In this document: in pieces, positions 5,731-6,170 of the stretch | How the letters are laid out: every line of letters starts with the position of its first letter | Numbering within the stretch: position 1 is the stretch's first letter | From: a bacterium | GTDB lineage: Bacteria; Chloroflexota; Dormibacteria; UBA8260; Bog-877 | Direction: 5' to 3' | Length of the DNA stretch: 6,170 nucleotides | Assembly: GCA_021791345.1 (NCBI GenBank) | Contig: JAJYWT010000137.1 | Span: 1-6,170, forward strand | The notes under the pieces: model-generated | Databases searched by the model: none | What the model was told of the DNA's origin: nothing | Seen by the model: only the letters and a program-made list of their open reading frames with translations | Made by a program: the position numbers and the translations under genes

Positions 5731-6170
5731 GGGGCTCTCCAAGGACTATGGACATGGGCGCGGACTCTTTGACCTCGACCTGGAGGTGTCGGTCGGAGAG
5801 GTCTTCGGCTATTTAGGGCCCAACGGCGCCGGGAAGACCACTACCATCCGGCTCCTCATGGACATGGTTAGGCCCACCCGGGGCCGCGCCGAGATCTTCT
5901 CGACCGACTGCCAGGCCACCCCTGTCCAGGTGAAGCGGATGGTGGGCTACCTGCCCGGGGAGATGCCTCAGTGGGGAGGACTGCGCGGCCGCGATGTGGT
6001 GGCCTACGTGGGCGGGCTCCGGGGCGGGCTCGACGAGCAGCGCGTTGGCGACCTGGCGGAGCGGCTGGACCTGGACCTGGGCCGGCGCTACCGCGAGTAC
6101 TCATCGGGAAACAAGCGCAAGCTCGGACTGGTGCTGGCCTTCATGAGTCGATCGCCACTGCTGATCCTCG
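5708..6170 (+). CDS. ABC-2-type transporter ATP-binding protein, 3' partial
   Basis: The first 154 residues are visible; the gene runs off the window just before the Walker B Asp-Glu (PLLIL is the last readable stretch). Walker A is GPNGAGKT at 37-44. The Q-loop region reads VGYLPGE at 79-85, with no Gln at the usual place. The signature is SSGNKRK at 132-138 rather than canonical LSGGQ. Both departures occur in a common ABC-2 subgroup of DrrA/CcmA-like exporter ATPases whose members read YLPG and SSGNxxK, so I do not take them as inactivating. The protein would energise an efflux permease at the inner face of the membrane; the permease is expected just downstream but is not in the window. 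Substrate is unknown: drug, lipid or natural-product export are all possible. It is co-transcribed with the overlapping tetR, which points to substrate-induced expression. Confidence 0.94.
   Translation, partial: MAFAIRTEGLSKDYGHGRGLFDLDLEVSVGEVFGYLGPNGAGKTTTIRLLMDMVRPTRGRAEIFSTDCQATPVQVKRMVGYLPGEMPQWGGLRGRDVVAYVGGLRGGLDEQRVGDLAERLDLDLGRRYREYSSGNKRKLGLVLAFMSRSPLLIL

Overview
This is a GC-rich, gene-dense bacterial window. Codon choice, a TTG start, a long cyclase-type ATPase/TPR regulator and a TetR/ABC pair suggest an actinobacterium or a similar high-GC lineage such as Chloroflexota or Dormibacterota. No marker gene is present, so the phylum is inference only.

Layout. (1) Bases 1-2507, plus strand: the C-terminal 834 residues of a large signal-transduction protein with an AAA/STAND-type ATPase domain followed by TPR helices. 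It closely resembles the C-terminal part of class III adenylate/guanylate cyclase-AAA-TPR proteins; the N-terminus and Walker A lie upstream of the window. (2) Bases 2508-2930: a 423-base gap between convergent genes. It holds short inverted repeats, a possible terminator and a tRNA/tmRNA T-arm-like 14-mer, but no credible gene. (3) Bases 2931-4538, minus strand: a 535-residue exported PQQ-type beta-propeller protein with several active-site features of quinoprotein alcohol dehydrogenases, including an Asp-x-Asp motif, but no cysteine. (4) Bases 4539-4980: a divergent intergenic regulatory region with four well-formed inverted repeats. One is a 17-bp palindrome between the likely tetR promoter and its ribosome binding site. 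(5) Bases 4981-5730, plus strand: a TetR-family repressor starting at TTG. (6) From 5708 past the window end: an ABC-2-type exporter ATPase whose start overlaps the tetR stop by 23 bases.

Together, the right side looks like a self-regulated exporter operon: tetR, then the ABC ATPase, with a permease expected just outside. The propeller gene is transcribed away from it and could share the intergenic control region. I see no mobile element, CRISPR array or intact RNA gene. Nothing here is clearly a new system. The items most worth checking are the cysteine-free quinoprotein with a lanthanide-like DxD motif and the dense set of inverted repeats in the divergent promoter region.
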